A stretch of DNA of 64,000 nt from Lactobacillus sp. (GTDB lineage Bacteria; Bacillota; Bacilli; Lactobacillales; Lactobacillaceae). Where the stretch lies: positions 52,398 to 116,397 of the forward strand of contig JAUMUC010000005.1 of the NCBI GenBank assembly GCA_030530865.1, read 5' to 3'. Numbering within the stretch: position 1 is the stretch's first letter; every line of letters begins with the position of its first letter. Positions 48,823 to 56,485 of the stretch are shown in pieces. A program made the position numbers and the translations under genes. The notes below the pieces were generated by a model. It saw nothing but the letters and a program-made list of their open reading frames with translations, did no database searches and had not been told where the DNA came from.

Positions 48823-49972
48823 AGTTAGCTTTTTTAATGAAATAGTTCAATACAAACGGTGAAATCACCGTAGTAATGATGATAATCAAGATTAAGCTAG
48901 AATAAATATCCTTTGGGAAAAGGTGATAGCCAATTCCGATTTGGGCTACGATTAAGGCAACTTCGCCTCTTGATACCATCCCGGCACCAACCATGGATGC
49001 TTCCAAATTGTCGAAGCCAAAGAACTTACTGGTGTATTTTCCAGCCCAGAATTTTGAGAAAAAGGCCAAAATACTGAGGATAATGATGAAACTAAGATCT
49101 TTGAAGAAACTGCTGAAAGTCATCACGAGACCGATGTTTGCTAAGAAAACGGGGATGAAGAAGGTGTAACCGATAATTGATACCGAACTATGGACCTCTT
49201 CAAATTGGTCGGTTTGGCGAATTGCTAACCCGCCAAAAAAGGCACCAACAACTTCGCTTAGGCCGACAATTTCAGCTGCCCAGGCTAAACTGAACGCCAA
49301 AATTAATGAACAAATGACAACTGCATAATCAATTTCAATTTTTTTGGCAAATTTGATTAAAATTGGTGCAACATAGCGAAATACTAGCCAAATTGCGACA
49401 AAATAAACAATTTGAATCAAAAAGTTTAAGCCTAAATTATTAGTTAGACCACTTTGGCCACCTTCATGACTAAATGAAGTGAAAAGTGACAAAGTGATCA
49501 CAGCTAAAATGTCGTCCACAACGGCAGCCCCAAGAATAGCCATCCCAGCTTGTGAATTCAATTTATCAGCTTCTTTTAAAACCATTACTGAGATTGAAAC
49601 ACTCGTTGCTGCAAAAACGATTCCGATAAATAGTGCTTCTAAAAACTTCATTTTAAAAGCTAAGCAAGCCAATCCAATAAAGGTAACTGGCAAAATAACT
49701 CCGATTCCGGCGACAGCAAAACTTAATTTGAAGTGCTTTTTTAACAGATCAAGATCAGATTCCAAACCTGCTAAGAACATCAAGAGAGTTACACCGATTT
49801 CGGAAAATAGCGTAATTGTATTGCTAGGATGTACTAATCCCAGGATGGCTGGGCCCAAGATAATACCACTCAATAATTGGCCAATAACTGCTGGAAGATT
49901 CAATCTAGTACAGATTTGGCCACACATAGTGGTGAAAATTAGGATTAAGATGAGCTCTTTTAGAAAATGCAT
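48821..49972 (-). CDS. CPA2-family cation/proton antiporter (KefB/NapA-like)
   Basis: A 383-residue membrane protein with about 12 helices. The typical start (LPAVIGQLLSGIILGPAILG) and the segment AILGAAVVDDILAVITLSLF, whose paired aspartates form the ion-binding DD motif of electrogenic NapA-like antiporters, are clear. It lacks the C-terminal TrkA-N domain of Kef channels. It starts 12 bases after the stop of the P-type ATPase gene, so the two are probably co-transcribed. Confidence 0.88.
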   Translation of the reverse strand: MHFLKELILILIFTTMCGQICTRLNLPAVIGQLLSGIILGPAILGLVHPSNTITLFSEIGVTLLMFLAGLESDLDLLKKHFKLSFAVAGIGVILPVTFIGLACLAFKMKFLEALFIGIVFAATSVSISVMVLKEADKLNSQAGMAILGAAVVDDILAVITLSLFTSFSHEGGQSGLTNNLGLNFLIQIVYFVAIWLVFRYVAPILIKFAKKIEIDYAVVICSLILAFSLAWAAEIVGLSEVVGAFFGGLAIRQTDQFEEVHSSVSIIGYTFFIPVFLANIGLVMTFSSFFKDLSFIIILSILAFFSKFWAGKYTSKFFGFDNLEASMVGAGMVSRGEVALIVAQIGIGYHLFPKDIYSSLILIIIITTVISPFVLNYFIKKAN

Positions 49973-49984
49973 AGGAAACTCTTT

Positions 49985-51814
49985 CTATTTTTTAGGTTCA
50001 ATACCTGCGATCAAGGCTAATGAGATAGCAGTCAAATCGACAGCTTCTTGTAAAATTGCCCCACCAAATGCAGGAATAATACCAGTTGAAGCAATCAATT
50101 CAAGGACTAAGACAACAGCCATTGCGATTAAGACATCGACCTTGGCAACTTTTAAAGTCCACTTAGCGATTCTAACGGCATCGCTAACCTTACTCAAATC
50201 ATCAACTAAGATGACGGCATCGGCACTTTCTGAAGCTGCAGTTGCTTCTTTAGCACCCATAGCGATACCTACATCGGCAGCGGTTAAACTAGGTGAGTCA
50301 TTAACTCCGTCACCAACCATCACAACTGGACGATGCTTAGCACTTTTAATAGCTTGAATTTTTTCTCCAGGTAATAATTCATATTTGACAGTGCCCACGC
50401 CACTTTCTTTACCAATGGCTTCAGCAACTTCTTTTTTATCACCAGTTAACATCATAATGTGTTGAATACCAAGTTCCTTTAAATCTTGAATGGTACTTGG
50501 CGTTTCTGGACGCAATTGGTCCTTTAGAGTAATCACACCAGCATATTTATCATCAATTGCGACATAAACAGCGGTAGTAGTGGCAAGTTCGATTTTATCA
50601 TCTGTCACAAAGCTTGCTTTCCCAATTTTGAGCTTGTGACCATCAACTTCAGCTGTTAAACCTTGACCAGCAATTTCTTGTACGTTTGTAGCTGGTAAAA
50701 GCTTTTCATCACTACTTTTTACAATTGAATTAGCAATGATGTGATTACTGTGACTTTCAGCACTTCTAGTTAGTAAAAGCACTTGATCCTTAGTGAAATC
50801 AGTCGTTGCCAATTTGATTTGATCAATGACTAGACTGTTTTTAGTTAAAGTTCCAGTTTTATCGAAGGCAAAAGTCTTTGCTCGGCCCAATTTTTCAATC
50901 GTAGGACCAGACTTAACTTGTACTTGGTGACGGCTCATATTACTCATTCCTGAAAGGAAAGCAACAGGAGCTGCGATTAATAGTGGACATGGGCTAGCCA
51001 CAACCATAACTTGTGCAAAACGCATAAAGTGTACTGACCAAGCAGCTGATGGATTATTGTGCATTGATATACCCATTGCCACAAAACCAATAATTAAGGA
51101 AATAATTGTAAAAGGTACGGCATAACGATCAGCTAATTTAACAAAGCGAGCAGGTTGTGCTTGAGCTGATTTAACCAAGTTAACAATTGTTTGGTATTCA
51201 GATTCAGCAGCTAACTTAGTAACTTTTGCTTTTACAGCATAGTCACCATTTACTGAACCTGAGAATAAGTCATCACCAATTTTCTTTGGCACAGGTAAAC
51301 TTTCACCAGTAATTGATGATTCATCAAATTGTGAGTCACCAGAAATGATTTGGCAGTCAACAGGTACTTGGTCGCCTGGGTTAATCACAATTAAGTCACC
51401 AACTGCGACTTGATCAACGCTGATATTTTCAATGCTTCCATTATCAAGCAACTTGTGAGCAAAACGTGGAGCATTATTCAACAAGGCTTTCAAATCCTTG
51501 TCAGCTTGACTGGTTGCATAATCTTCAAGTGATTCACCACCAGTTAACATGACTAGGATCATCCATTCTGCCCAAATATCGTTAACAAAAATCATTGAGG
51601 GAATTGCTACAACCGCAAGAACGTCGACACCCCAACGACCTTCCTTAAAGGTTTCAATCATCTCTTTGATCATTTCAAGTGCAAATAGGACACCGATTAC
51701 ACAGAGAATAACTGCAGTAACCGTTTGATCCTTATTTAAAATGGTCAAAATTCCATGGATAGCACCTAGAACTAAGACTAAATAAAATTTCCAATATTTC
51801 TTAAGCCAATTCAT
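49985..51814 (-). CDS. Heavy-metal P-type ATPase with SPC motif, no N-terminal metal-binding domain
   Basis: A 609-residue P1B-type ATPase. TGES in the actuator domain, DKTGTLT, SHNH-containing nucleotide domain (ESHSNHIIA) and GDGVNDSPSLTAAD are intact. The membrane metal motif is SPCPLL instead of the CPC of copper and zinc pumps. SPC is known from the P1B-4 group, whose members export cobalt or iron(II). The last helix reads GGAILQEAVDLTAI and lacks the HEGGT motif of typical P1B-4 pumps, so the metal is uncertain. It shares an operon with the CPA2 antiporter. Its -10 box TATAAT is at 51846-51851. Confidence 0.88.
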   Translation of the reverse strand: MNWLKKYWKFYLVLVLGAIHGILTILNKDQTVTAVILCVIGVLFALEMIKEMIETFKEGRWGVDVLAVVAIPSMIFVNDIWAEWMILVMLTGGESLEDYATSQADKDLKALLNNAPRFAHKLLDNGSIENISVDQVAVGDLIVINPGDQVPVDCQIISGDSQFDESSITGESLPVPKKIGDDLFSGSVNGDYAVKAKVTKLAAESEYQTIVNLVKSAQAQPARFVKLADRYAVPFTIISLIIGFVAMGISMHNNPSAAWSVHFMRFAQVMVVASPCPLLIAAPVAFLSGMSNMSRHQVQVKSGPTIEKLGRAKTFAFDKTGTLTKNSLVIDQIKLATTDFTKDQVLLLTRSAESHSNHIIANSIVKSSDEKLLPATNVQEIAGQGLTAEVDGHKLKIGKASFVTDDKIELATTTAVYVAIDDKYAGVITLKDQLRPETPSTIQDLKELGIQHIMMLTGDKKEVAEAIGKESGVGTVKYELLPGEKIQAIKSAKHRPVVMVGDGVNDSPSLTAADVGIAMGAKEATAASESADAVILVDDLSKVSDAVRIAKWTLKVAKVDVLIAMAVVLVLELIASTGIIPAFGGAILQEAVDLTAISLALIAGIEPKK

Positions 51815-51871
51815 CTTAATCCTCCCTTTATTAACTACAGTATATATTATAATGTTCTAAATTTTTTTAAT

Positions 51872-51900
51872 AAAGAAAAAGACCTGCAAAGTTGCAGGCC
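51872..51900 (-). terminator. Terminator hairpin upstream of the P-type ATPase promoter
   Basis: CCTGCA / TGCAGG with an AAGT loop (extended by flanking G-C) is followed on the minus strand by TCTTTTTCTTTATT. It lies upstream of the ATPase promoter and has no gene before it on that strand, so it may end a small RNA. Confidence 0.65.
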
Positions 51901-52118
51901 TGGATATCTTTCATCTACTTTGGAGGAGTAAGAATGAATGAATGAAATAAAAAAGTGGGAGTAATGTAACAAGTTTTGTGGGCTTGTTACAAGTATGTAT
52001 ATTACGGCATAATTTTGAAGAAAATGAATAGAAAATATTATGAAAGTCTTAAGGTTATTGAGTAAATTAAAATATTGCATGTATGGTAACATAAAAATCG
52101 GTAGAAAGGAGACAAAGA
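51900..52118. other. Gene-poor spacer with hairpins between ATPase and envelope genes
   Basis: No convincing gene lies here. It holds a 9-base inverted repeat TGTAACAAG (51965-51973) / CTTGTTACA (51983-51991), a short GAATGAATGAATGAA repeat near 51932-51947, and a possible plus-strand promoter TTGAGT (52058-52063) / TATGGT (52082-52087) with 18-base spacing for the gene at 52119. AAAGGAG at 52106 is that gene's ribosome-binding site. Confidence 0.5.
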
Positions 52119-53252
52119 GTGAGGGGAATCGTAAAATACATAGTAGAACTAATTATTTTAGCGATTGCTTTGCTACTAATTGGTCTAGGTGCATTTTTTG
52201 GATATCACTGGTATGAAAATTATCAATTCAAAAAACATCGACCACAGATTGTCATGCAAGGTAATACGAATATTAGTCCTGCTTTTCAAACAGACAAGAT
52301 ATATAAGAAGAGACTTAATCGCGATTACGATTTCATTTTCAGAGTTTCCTATTTAACTCCACCTAAGACATGGGATGGATATAATGCGGTAATTCCAGGC
52401 TTACGTGCAACTAAAGCTTACGATTTTGAAAAGAAAAAGTACACTCAAACAGACACGATGACGCCTCAAGGGATAACGATTGCTGGTAAATTCTTGTTAA
52501 TTACGGCATATGATGGTGAGCACAAACGTAACTCAGTCATTTATGTATTAGATAAGAAAACAAATAAATTTATCAAAACGATCCAAGTCCCTAAAAAACC
52601 TCACCTGGGTGGAATTACTTATGATCCGGTGGCCAAGAATATTTGGATAACTGGTTCAGTTGGTGGAAAATCAGCTCTTCAGTCATTTTCAATGAAAAGC
52701 TTAAAAGCTTATCCCAAGAAGAGTTTGATACCTATTCAATATAATCACACAGTGATCATTCCTTCGATGCCCAAAGCATCAACTGTCACATATTATGGTG
52801 GAAATTTATTAGTTGGTTATTTTGATTTAAGAAAAAGAGGTACAGTTTCTTCCTTTAGAATATCTCGTTCTGGAAAGTACAAGAATTCGATTGGTGTGAA
52901 GGAGGTCGCTACAAAAACTGGTAACGCAATTTATTCAGATCCTGATGGACAAACTAGCATGGATGAGAAGATTCAAGGAATCGCGGTTTATGATGATAAG
53001 ATTTTCTTAAGTCAGTCATATGGGAGCCAGAGTTCCAAGCTGTATGTTTTCCCAATTTCGGCGATCAATGCCTTAAGTGAGCAAAACGCTGAGTTGGTAA
53101 TAAAAATGCCACCTTATTTGGAACAAATTACGGCTTATAAAGGCCAACTTTTATGTATTTTTGAATCTGCAGCAAGTCAGTATGCAAATCCAGATATAGT
53201 GATCATGGATCGCATATTATCAATGAACATCAACGGTTTGTTTAGTAAGTAG
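52119..53252 (+). CDS. Membrane-anchored extracytoplasmic protein, probable beta-propeller, upstream of dlt
   Basis: I recognise no named family with certainty. The 377-residue protein has one N-terminal membrane segment (about 8-30) and a large extracytoplasmic part with recurring beta-rich blades (MTPQGITIAGKFLLITAYDG, HLGGITYDPVAKNIWITGS, EKIQGIAVYDDKIFLSQSYG), which looks like a YncE/SMP-30-type propeller. The start is GTG at 52119, with AAAGGAG 8 bases before. Only 68 bases separate it from dltX and no terminator lies between, so it is likely expressed with dltXABCD. A scaffold or ligand-sensing role for teichoic acid modification is a guess. Confidence 0.7.
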   Translation: MRGIVKYIVELIILAIALLLIGLGAFFGYHWYENYQFKKHRPQIVMQGNTNISPAFQTDKIYKKRLNRDYDFIFRVSYLTPPKTWDGYNAVIPGLRATKAYDFEKKKYTQTDTMTPQGITIAGKFLLITAYDGEHKRNSVIYVLDKKTNKFIKTIQVPKKPHLGGITYDPVAKNIWITGSVGGKSALQSFSMKSLKAYPKKSLIPIQYNHTVIIPSMPKASTVTYYGGNLLVGYFDLRKRGTVSSFRISRSGKYKNSIGVKEVATKTGNAIYSDPDGQTSMDEKIQGIAVYDDKIFLSQSYGSQSSKLYVFPISAINALSEQNAELVIKMPPYLEQITAYKGQLLCIFESAASQYANPDIVIMDRILSMNINGLFSK

Positions 53253-53320
53253 AAGCTAATTTTACAATTGTGTTACAAAATGGTATCATTTCACAGTATA
53301 GAAAAGGCGAGGATGGTTCG

Positions 53321-53467
53321 ATGACAGAAAAAACTCAAAACAGAAGTCATGGAATTGGCATGTTTGCTCTTAAAACAGTGTGTTACGCGTTAATTCTGTT
53401 AGGCTTATTATACTTATATCAATATAGTGGACTTTCATCTGTACACTTTATTTACAACGAATTTTAA
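53321..53467 (+). CDS. dltX: Teichoic acid D-alanylation protein DltX
   Basis: A 48-residue single-pass membrane protein that takes part in passing D-alanine to teichoic acid. The central hydrophobic helix (FALKTVCYALILLGLLYLYQ, about 14-33) and the C-terminal FIYNEF, the conserved end of DltX, identify it. The ATG at 53321 follows GGCGAGGATGG; the frame extends upstream to 53270 but into non-conserved sequence. It is placed directly before dltA, as in other Firmicutes. Confidence 0.93.
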   Translation: MTEKTQNRSHGIGMFALKTVCYALILLGLLYLYQYSGLSSVHFIYNEF

Positions 53468-53493
53468 TTAAAAGAACTGTAGAGGGATAAATT

Positions 53494-55005
53494 ATGATTA
53501 TTAAAGATGTAATCAAGAGCATTGATCAAATTGCTGAAAAAGATCCCAGTCGCGTTTGCTACGACTACTTGGGTGAAACAAGTACATATGGTGAATTAAA
53601 GGCACGTTCAGATGCATGGGCTAGTTACATTGCTAGTAGCAATGTCCCAGCTGGTGAACCTATCTTAATTTGGGGTGACCAAAGCTTTGAAATGGTTGCT
53701 AGTTTTTTAGGATGCGTAAAAAGTGGACATGCATATGTGCCGATAGCTAGTTATTCAAATGCTGAAAGATTAACTTTGATTCAAGAAGTTTCAGAGGCTA
53801 GCTTTGTAATCGCAATTAATGATTTACCTGATGTTGACCTCTCAAAGTTAACTGTGCTTAAGCCTAGTGCAGTTACTGATGGAGCAAGTGTTTCTGAAGA
53901 TAGCTTTGTTGAAGGTGATGAAAACTACTACATCATCTTTACTTCAGGAACTACAGGTAAGCCAAAAGGTGTACAAATCAGCCATGACAACTTATTAAGC
54001 TTTATTAATTGGGAATTGAAAGACTTCAAATTGCCAGAACATCCTGCATTTTTGGCACAAGCACCTTACTCATTTGACTTGTCAGTTATGAGCTTATATC
54101 CAGCTTTAGTAACTGGTGGTAAGTTGGTTGTTTTGCCTCATGAAGTTTGCGAAAACTTTGGTAAATTGTTCCAAGTTTTACCAACAATTGACTTTAATGT
54201 CTGGGTTTCTACACCTTCATTTGCTCAATTATGCTTCTTAGATAAGACTTTTGATTCAGAACATCACCCTGAATTGACTCACTTCTTATTCTGTGGTGAA
54301 GAATTACCTCATAGTGAAGTTGATACTTTGAAGAGTCGTTTCCCAGGATCACATATTTTCAACACTTATGGACCAACTGAAGCAACGGTTGCTGTAACCC
54401 AAGTTGAAATCACAGATGAAATCTTGGCTAAATATGACCGTTTGCCAATTGGTATAGCTAAGGAAGATACCATTATCACTATTGATGAAAGTTCTGGTGA
54501 AAAGCCAGGCGAAGGTGAAATCCTATTGAATGGTCCAAGTGTTTCAAAGGGTTACTTGAACAATCCTGAAAAGACCGAGGCTGCCTTTTTCAAGGGAAAA
54601 AATGGTTATCAAAGTTATCGCACTGGGGATGCAGGTTTCTTAGATAGAGACATGCTATTCTACCGTGGACGAATTGACTTCCAAATCAAGTTTAACGGTT
54701 ACCGAATCGAACTTGAAGAAATCAACTTCTACTTAAGTAAGAACGAATTCGTACGTTACGGAGTTGTAGCTCCTAAGTACGACAAGGATCATAAGGTTAA
54801 GCAATTAATCGCCCAAATCGAATTAAATGATGGCGTGTTAGACAATCACACTGAAAAGGAAGTTACTGCATCAATCCGCAAAGACTTAACTGAAAACGTG
54901 ATGCCTTACATGATGCCACAAAGATTTGTCTTTAGAGACGCTTTACCAATCAGTCAAAACGGTAAAGTAGACATTAAGGCGGTTATTAGCGAGGTGAATA
55001 GCTAG
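53494..55005 (+). CDS. dltA: D-alanine-carrier protein ligase DltA
   Basis: Adenylates D-alanine and loads it onto the carrier DltC in the cytoplasm. The 503 residues carry the AMP-binding P-loop YYIIFTSGTTGKPKG, FNTYGPTEATVAV, the YRTGDAG hinge region and the C-terminal catalytic lysine in ISQNGKVDIKAV. AGAGGGAT precedes the ATG. The stop overlaps the start of dltB by one base. Confidence 0.97.
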   Translation: MIIKDVIKSIDQIAEKDPSRVCYDYLGETSTYGELKARSDAWASYIASSNVPAGEPILIWGDQSFEMVASFLGCVKSGHAYVPIASYSNAERLTLIQEVSEASFVIAINDLPDVDLSKLTVLKPSAVTDGASVSEDSFVEGDENYYIIFTSGTTGKPKGVQISHDNLLSFINWELKDFKLPEHPAFLAQAPYSFDLSVMSLYPALVTGGKLVVLPHEVCENFGKLFQVLPTIDFNVWVSTPSFAQLCFLDKTFDSEHHPELTHFLFCGEELPHSEVDTLKSRFPGSHIFNTYGPTEATVAVTQVEITDEILAKYDRLPIGIAKEDTIITIDESSGEKPGEGEILLNGPSVSKGYLNNPEKTEAAFFKGKNGYQSYRTGDAGFLDRDMLFYRGRIDFQIKFNGYRIELEEINFYLSKNEFVRYGVVAPKYDKDHKVKQLIAQIELNDGVLDNHTEKEVTASIRKDLTENVMPYMMPQRFVFRDALPISQNGKVDIKAVISEVNS

Positions 55006-56231
55006 TGATTAATTTGCAACCTTATTCTAATCCGCAATATTTTATCTATTTATTATTGGCATTATGCCCAATCATGATCGGATTATACTTTGGAAAACGT
55101 TTTGTTCATTATGAAGCAATCTTTTCATTCGTTTTCCTAGTATTAACTTTTGGAGGAGACCATTGGCAACAAGGGGTCTTCTTAATAGGATATCTGATCT
55201 ATCAATGCTTGATTACTTTTATTTATCAGCATTATCGAAAAGCAGGCAACAACAGTACCGGTATCTTTTGCTTGTTCGTCATTCTTGCAATTTTGCCACT
55301 AACGGCAAGTAAGGTGACCGCAGCAATGCCAAGCAAGACGGTACCATTTGTTGTGGGATTTTTAGGACTTTCTTACATCACTTTCAAATCGGTACAAGTG
55401 ATTATGGAATTGCGTGATGGTACAATTAAAGAGGTTAATCCAGAGATTTATCTGAGATTCTTGCTCTTTTTCCCAACAATTTCATCAGGACCGATCGATA
55501 GATACCGTAGATTTGCCAAGGACTTTACTAAAGCCCCTGAAAGATCAGCCTATCTAGATGATCTTGAAATTGGTGTGAGATACCTATTCCAAGGATTTTT
55601 ATATAAATTCATTTTGGGTTGGCTATTTGGTACACACTGGTTGCCAGAAATCGAAAGAATGGCTCTGGCAGTCGGAAATGCCAATGGTGGACTTAAACTT
55701 TCATGGTGGGTAGTGCTTTACATGTACTGCTACTCAATGTATCTATTCTTTGACTTTGCTGGATATTCATTGTTTGCTGTTTCAATTTCTTACTTTATGG
55801 GAATTAAGACGCCAATGAACTTCAACAAGCCATTTAGTTCACCAAATATCAAAGAATTCTGGAACCGTTGGCACATTACTTTGTCATACTGGTTCAGAGA
55901 CTTTATCTACATGCGATTCACTTTCTGGTCCATGAAGAAAAAGTTGATCAAGAACAGAATTCGTTTATCACAAGTCGCATACCTTGTTGACTTCCTAGTA
56001 ATGGGTTTTTGGCATGGATTAACTTGGTACTACATTGTTTATGGTATCTACCACGCTTTAGCCATCATTATCAATGATATTTGGTTACGATTTAAGAAAA
56101 AGCATAAGGGTCAGCTTCCACAAAATCAATTTACTAAGTGGCTGGCAATAGTAATTACTTTCCACGTGGTTTGCTTCAGTTTCTTAATTTTCTCAGGCTT
56201 CTTAAGCAAGCTATGGTTCGGATGGTTATAA
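55005..56231 (+). CDS. dltB: D-alanyl transfer protein DltB (MBOAT family)
   Basis: Multi-pass membrane acyltransferase that takes D-alanine from DltC and moves it across the membrane. The 408 residues form about 11-12 helices, with the MBOAT core (NIKEFWNRWHITLSYWFRDF) and the catalytic histidine in GFWHGLTWYYIVYG (about residue 336). The start is GTG at 55005, immediately overlapping the dltA stop. dltC begins 14 bases after. Confidence 0.97.
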   Translation: MINLQPYSNPQYFIYLLLALCPIMIGLYFGKRFVHYEAIFSFVFLVLTFGGDHWQQGVFLIGYLIYQCLITFIYQHYRKAGNNSTGIFCLFVILAILPLTASKVTAAMPSKTVPFVVGFLGLSYITFKSVQVIMELRDGTIKEVNPEIYLRFLLFFPTISSGPIDRYRRFAKDFTKAPERSAYLDDLEIGVRYLFQGFLYKFILGWLFGTHWLPEIERMALAVGNANGGLKLSWWVVLYMYCYSMYLFFDFAGYSLFAVSISYFMGIKTPMNFNKPFSSPNIKEFWNRWHITLSYWFRDFIYMRFTFWSMKKKLIKNRIRLSQVAYLVDFLVMGFWHGLTWYYIVYGIYHALAIIINDIWLRFKKKHKGQLPQNQFTKWLAIVITFHVVCFSFLIFSGFLSKLWFGWL

Positions 56232-56245
56232 TTTAGGAGGATATT

Positions 56246-56485
56246 ATGGACGTAAAAGCAACTGTATTAAGCATTTTAGAAGATTTAACAGGTGAAGATT
56301 TATCAAGCAAGATGGATGAAAATATTTTTGATTCAGGTTTGCTCGATTCAATGGCAAGTGTACAAATGTTATTAAACATTCAAGAAGAACTTGACGTTGA
56401 AGTTCCAGTATCAGAATTTGACCGTGAAGAATGGTCAACTCTAAATAAGATTATTGCAAAGGTAGAGAGCTTGAAGAATGACTAA
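56246..56485 (+). CDS. dltC: D-alanyl carrier protein DltC
   Basis: Acyl-carrier-like protein of 79 residues that holds D-alanine on a phosphopantetheine arm. The attachment site is Ser35 in DSGLLDSMASV. AGGAGGAT precedes the ATG. It overlaps the start of the next gene by 8 bases, which couples their translation. Confidence 0.97.
   Translation: MDVKATVLSILEDLTGEDLSSKMDENIFDSGLLDSMASVQMLLNIQEELDVEVPVSEFDREEWSTLNKIIAKVESLKND

Noticed and set aside
51847-52092. An 81-codon open frame on the minus strand
   Set aside because: Low-complexity, hydrophobic and aromatic composition typical of AT-rich non-coding DNA, no ribosome-binding site, and the terminator hairpin lies inside it.
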